DNA from: UBA7455 sp026713185
GTDB lineage: Bacteria; Pseudomonadota; Gammaproteobacteria; Pseudomonadales; Azotimanducaceae
NCBI GenBank assembly: GCA_963665785.1
Contig: OY762456.1
Span: forward strand, 3,286,001 to 3,350,000
Direction: 5' to 3'
Length of the DNA: 64,000 bases
Part shown: positions 62,127 to 64,000 of the stretch, in pieces
Layout of the letters: each line of letters starts with the position of its first letter
Numbering within the stretch: the stretch's first letter is position 1
Notes under the pieces: generated by a model
The model's database searches: none
What the model was told of the DNA's origin: nothing
Seen by the model: only the letters and a program-made list of their open reading frames with translations
Made by a program: the position numbers and the translations under genes

Positions 62127-62159
62127 ATTCCGGCAGAGAATCACCCGTCGTTTCCTGGA

Positions 62160-62188
62160 TTTACGCTGGCACTTTACTCCGACCACAA
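62160..62188 (+). repeat. Direct repeat flanking hicAB, copy 1
   Basis: TTTACGCTGGCACTTTACTC plus GACC and CACAA almost repeats at 62735-62765, differing at a few bases and by two inserted bases. The pair encloses the hicB/hicA segment (about 550 bases). Confidence 0.6.
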
Positions 62189-62198
62189 TAATTTTTGT

Positions 62199-62528
62199 CT
62201 ATTGGGCAAGTTTGGAACTTGCAACCCGATTTAGGCTAACACCGGATTCAGCGGCTTTTACTGCTAGTTTACGGTGAACTTCTGGTGGCACACGAACCAT
62301 AAACTTGCCACTATAGCTTTTTGTTGCGATTGCGGGTGGGACATCCTCGCCTTTTGTTTCGATGTCTTTTATGCACTTTCGAACAACTGTGCGGATACCT
62401 TTCAGCGCGTCTTCCAGGGTCTCGTCCAACCAGCTAAGGCTTGGAAACTCTGCACACAATCCAACGAATTCCCCATCTTCCTCAGACCAGGTTACTCGAT
62501 AGGTGTATTTGTCAGTTTCACGAGCCAT
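62199..62528 (-). CDS. hicB: HicB-family antitoxin
   Basis: 109 residues. A partial RNase H-like HicB domain (YRVTWSEEDGEFVGLCAEFPSLSWLDETLEDALKGIRTVVR) is joined to a C-terminal ribbon-helix-helix (FMVRVPPEVHRKLAVKAAESGVSLNRVASSKLA). This is the HicB antitoxin architecture with its own DNA-binding domain. It neutralises HicA mRNA interferases and represses its own promoter. Its ATG overlaps the end of a decayed hicA reading frame, so the original order was toxin first. The antitoxin itself looks intact. Confidence 0.88.
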   Translation of the reverse strand: MARETDKYTYRVTWSEEDGEFVGLCAEFPSLSWLDETLEDALKGIRTVVRKCIKDIETKGEDVPPAIATKSYSGKFMVRVPPEVHRKLAVKAAESGVSLNRVASSKLAQ

Positions 62529-62682
62529 TATTCATCTCCAATCGATCCAGGGCCAGTAGAACCTGTTTTACCTGATAAGGTTTTGCCATTCCCTTCTTGC
62601 CTTGAATGTTAACCCTTGGGTCACCCGGCCAAGGGGTTTCATAAATACAGTGGCTGGTAGAGTTGTGTCTTGGCGGAAAATT
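62518..62682 (-). pseudogene. hicA: hicA toxin remnant lacking its N-terminus
   Basis: A frame of 54 codons plus stop overlaps the hicB start. It reads SHCIYETPWPGDPRVNIQ, then GKAKPYQ-like GMAKPYQVKQVLLALDRLE, the C-terminal half of HicA toxins (with GSHxIY and NIQxxxxxAKPYQVRQVL). The catalytic His of HicA sits in the SH motif and is present. An in-frame TAA precedes it and there is no start codon, so the N-terminal double-stranded RNA-binding strand is missing. The toxin is probably dead. Confidence 0.7.
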
Positions 62683-62734
62683 TTAGTATTACTAATGATA
62701 CTATTGATCAAGTGGAAAAATATACTTGCCGAGG

Positions 62735-62765
62735 TTTACTCTGGCACTTTACCCTGACCCCACAA
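62735..62765 (+). repeat. Direct repeat flanking hicAB, copy 2
   Basis: The second copy, TTTACTCTGGCACTTTACCC followed by TGACCCCACAA, lies at the other end of the hicAB segment, immediately next to the stop of the flavin monooxygenase. It could mark the ends of an insertion or duplication. Confidence 0.6.
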
Positions 62766-62766
62766 A

Positions 62767-63921
62767 TTAGCCTACACCGTCCTCCGAGTCCAGACCGATG
62801 AGCGCTCGCCCCACCGCTCTGAAATGAGCCGGTCGTGCCTGAATTTGTTGGGTGACTGCATGAATATCCTGGAAAGTCCTGTACACCGGGTGATCGTCGA
62901 AGATCCCGTCACTGCCAGCGAGTTCGTAGATCTTGTCAACTACAGTCCCGGACGTACGCATAGCGTTAGTGGCTGCCAGTCTGAACCTTGTCCGTACCGG
63001 ACCGGATGGGAGTCCTTCGGTTTCATGGAGATACGCACACTCCTCGGCGATTTCCAGCAGGAAAGCACGGGCAGAACCCCACATGGCTTCTGCCTGGGCA
63101 AGACCGACGTGAATCATGCTGTCTTCCATTAACTTTCGGTTACCGAATGCAGGAACCTTGTCCTGGGCCAGTTCAATGAGCGAATCAATGGCATGACGGG
63201 CAATGCCCAAACCAACAGCACCGAAGGAACTCGCAAACAACAGACCACCGGGAAGACCCGTTGCAACCCCACAGTGAGAGCGAAATATATTAATGGGAAT
63301 GATATGACCGTGAGGGACTACAATGTCACTCGCTCGATACTCACGACTGCCGGTGCCACGAAGACCCGTCACATTCCAGCCGTCTCCCAGATCAACATTT
63401 TCTTTGGGAACAATGCACATAACAGGGCTGGTGCTACCGTCTTCACCCAGCAGATCGGCCATCGCGCCCAGCCAGTCCGCATGCATACAACCGCTCGCAA
63501 AGCGCCAGTGTCCGGTTAATCTAAAGATGCCATCTGTTTCAACGGCTTTACAATTCATGGGTGTACCGGTAGAAACCACTGCCGCTGGATTCTGCCCCCA
63601 GATCGTATTGGCAAGTTCAGGTGGCAAGCCGTCGGCACAGTGCGTAAACACGCCACCCTGACCGACACACCACCCGACACTGCCATCCGCTTCTGCAATA
63701 GCCTCAATGCATCGAATGTACTTTGGCAATGGAAGCTCACTGCCGCCCAGTGATCGGGGTAGCAGTAAACGGAATAAACCCGCCTGCTTCAATTCGTCAG
63801 CGAGTTGCGGCGGTAACTCACGGCGCTCAGTAATCTCTTGTTCACTACTGCGTATTCGCTCAGAGAAACTCCGGGCAAGCTCGAGTTCGGGAAATGTTGT
63901 GCGGTGTTTTTCGGCTTTCAT
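62767..63921 (-). CDS. Acyl-CoA-dehydrogenase-fold flavin monooxygenase (HsaA/DszC-like)
   Basis: A flavin-dependent group D monooxygenase of 384 residues. It has the acyl-CoA dehydrogenase fold: N-terminal helices (ELPPQLADELKQAGLFRLLLPRSLGG), a middle beta domain (GHWRFASGCMHADWLGAMA, VTGLRGTGSREYRASDIVVP) and a type 2 C-terminal helical domain (RTSGTVVDKIYELAGSDGIFDDHPVYRTFQDIHAVTQQIQAR). There is no typical catalytic Glu for CoA chemistry. Such enzymes hydroxylate aromatic, steroid or sulfur substrates with a separate flavin reductase, which is not visible here. The start overlaps the stop of an upstream gene (ATGA), so an operon continues beyond the window. Confidence 0.85.
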   Translation of the reverse strand: MKAEKHRTTFPELELARSFSERIRSSEQEITERRELPPQLADELKQAGLFRLLLPRSLGGSELPLPKYIRCIEAIAEADGSVGWCVGQGGVFTHCADGLPPELANTIWGQNPAAVVSTGTPMNCKAVETDGIFRLTGHWRFASGCMHADWLGAMADLLGEDGSTSPVMCIVPKENVDLGDGWNVTGLRGTGSREYRASDIVVPHGHIIPINIFRSHCGVATGLPGGLLFASSFGAVGLGIARHAIDSLIELAQDKVPAFGNRKLMEDSMIHVGLAQAEAMWGSARAFLLEIAEECAYLHETEGLPSGPVRTRFRLAATNAMRTSGTVVDKIYELAGSDGIFDDHPVYRTFQDIHAVTQQIQARPAHFRAVGRALIGLDSEDGVG

Positions 63922-64000
63922 TCGATTCCCATTGAATGCAGAATGAACGCATACTCTTTGGCGGATTCTCTCAATGACTCGAGTCGACCCGATTTTCCAC
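63918..64000 (-). CDS. 3' end of a gene running off the window
   Basis: A frame open to the last base of the window ends in LESLRESAKEYAFILHSMGIE and stop. It shares four bases (ATGA) with the flavin monooxygenase start, so the two are coupled. Only 26 residues are visible; no family assignment is possible. Confidence 0.5.
   Translation of the reverse strand, partial: GKSGRLESLRESAKEYAFILHSMGIE

Overview
The window looks like chromosome of a free-living, probably marine or aquatic gammaproteobacterium. This is inferred from gene content and neighbourhoods: mfd followed by csiV and a methylthioinosine phosphorylase, lexA next to topA, a long-type GAPDH, a tesA/ybbA/ybbP-like locus, yaaA, bolA, slt-tatD, ddlB and amtB. 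GC content appears moderate (about 50 percent), with a visibly AT-richer stretch around 57.5-59.5 kb. No species can be named from the sequence.

Layout. 1-2.6 kb: a molybdenum hydroxylase (2Fe-2S subunit cut by the window edge, plus the molybdopterin subunit) and a short relic ORF. 2.6-3.5 kb: a decayed toxin-antitoxin patch (ribbon-helix-helix antitoxin, internally deleted PIN toxin) bracketed by a duplicated coding relic. 3.4-4.7 kb: a secreted choice-of-anchor B protein. 5.0-13.2 kb: a large minus-strand envelope-stress locus in two operons. The first is yjfI(DUF2170)-pspA-yjfK-like-unknown-K+ channel-rhomboid. The second is lipoprotein-DUF350-membrane spermidine synthase. Both promoters carry the same perfect palindrome GACATAATATGTC (two copies at the first, one at the second), so a single unidentified regulator probably controls both. 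This is the most interesting system in the window.

13.3-16 kb: a quinohemoprotein alcohol dehydrogenase followed by a TusA-like protein and a possible 31-residue protein. A 163-bp MITE-like element at 16.0 kb has a second, inverted copy at 45.6 kb. 16.2-33.8 kb: housekeeping genes, namely a YbbP/YbbA lipid or lipoprotein ABC exporter divergent from tesA with overlapping start codons, bolA, yaaA, GAPDH, mfd, csiV, MTI phosphorylase, an MscS channel, lexA with its own SOS box, and topA. 33.9-45.3 kb: universal stress protein, a very long TonB-dependent receptor, slt, tatD, ddl, amtB, a TPR/TonB-C protein and a PP2C phosphatase. 45.8-57.1 kb: an Fe-S oxidoreductase/ACT/Gfo-Idh operon, quinone oxidoreductase, exonuclease III, acetoacetyl-CoA synthetase and a two-gene ABC exporter.

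57.5-62.8 kb is the accessory region. It starts at tRNA-Gly(GCC) and holds a BglII-family restriction enzyme with an MT-A70 methyltransferase (with a strong LexA-like box upstream), possible transposon debris, an epoxide hydrolase, a ParD/ParE-like module, a DUF4143 ATPase relic, and hicB with a decayed hicA between direct repeats. The window ends in an acyl-CoA-dehydrogenase-type flavin monooxygenase whose start overlaps the stop of a gene running off the edge. No rRNA, CRISPR array, prophage or intact transposase was seen.
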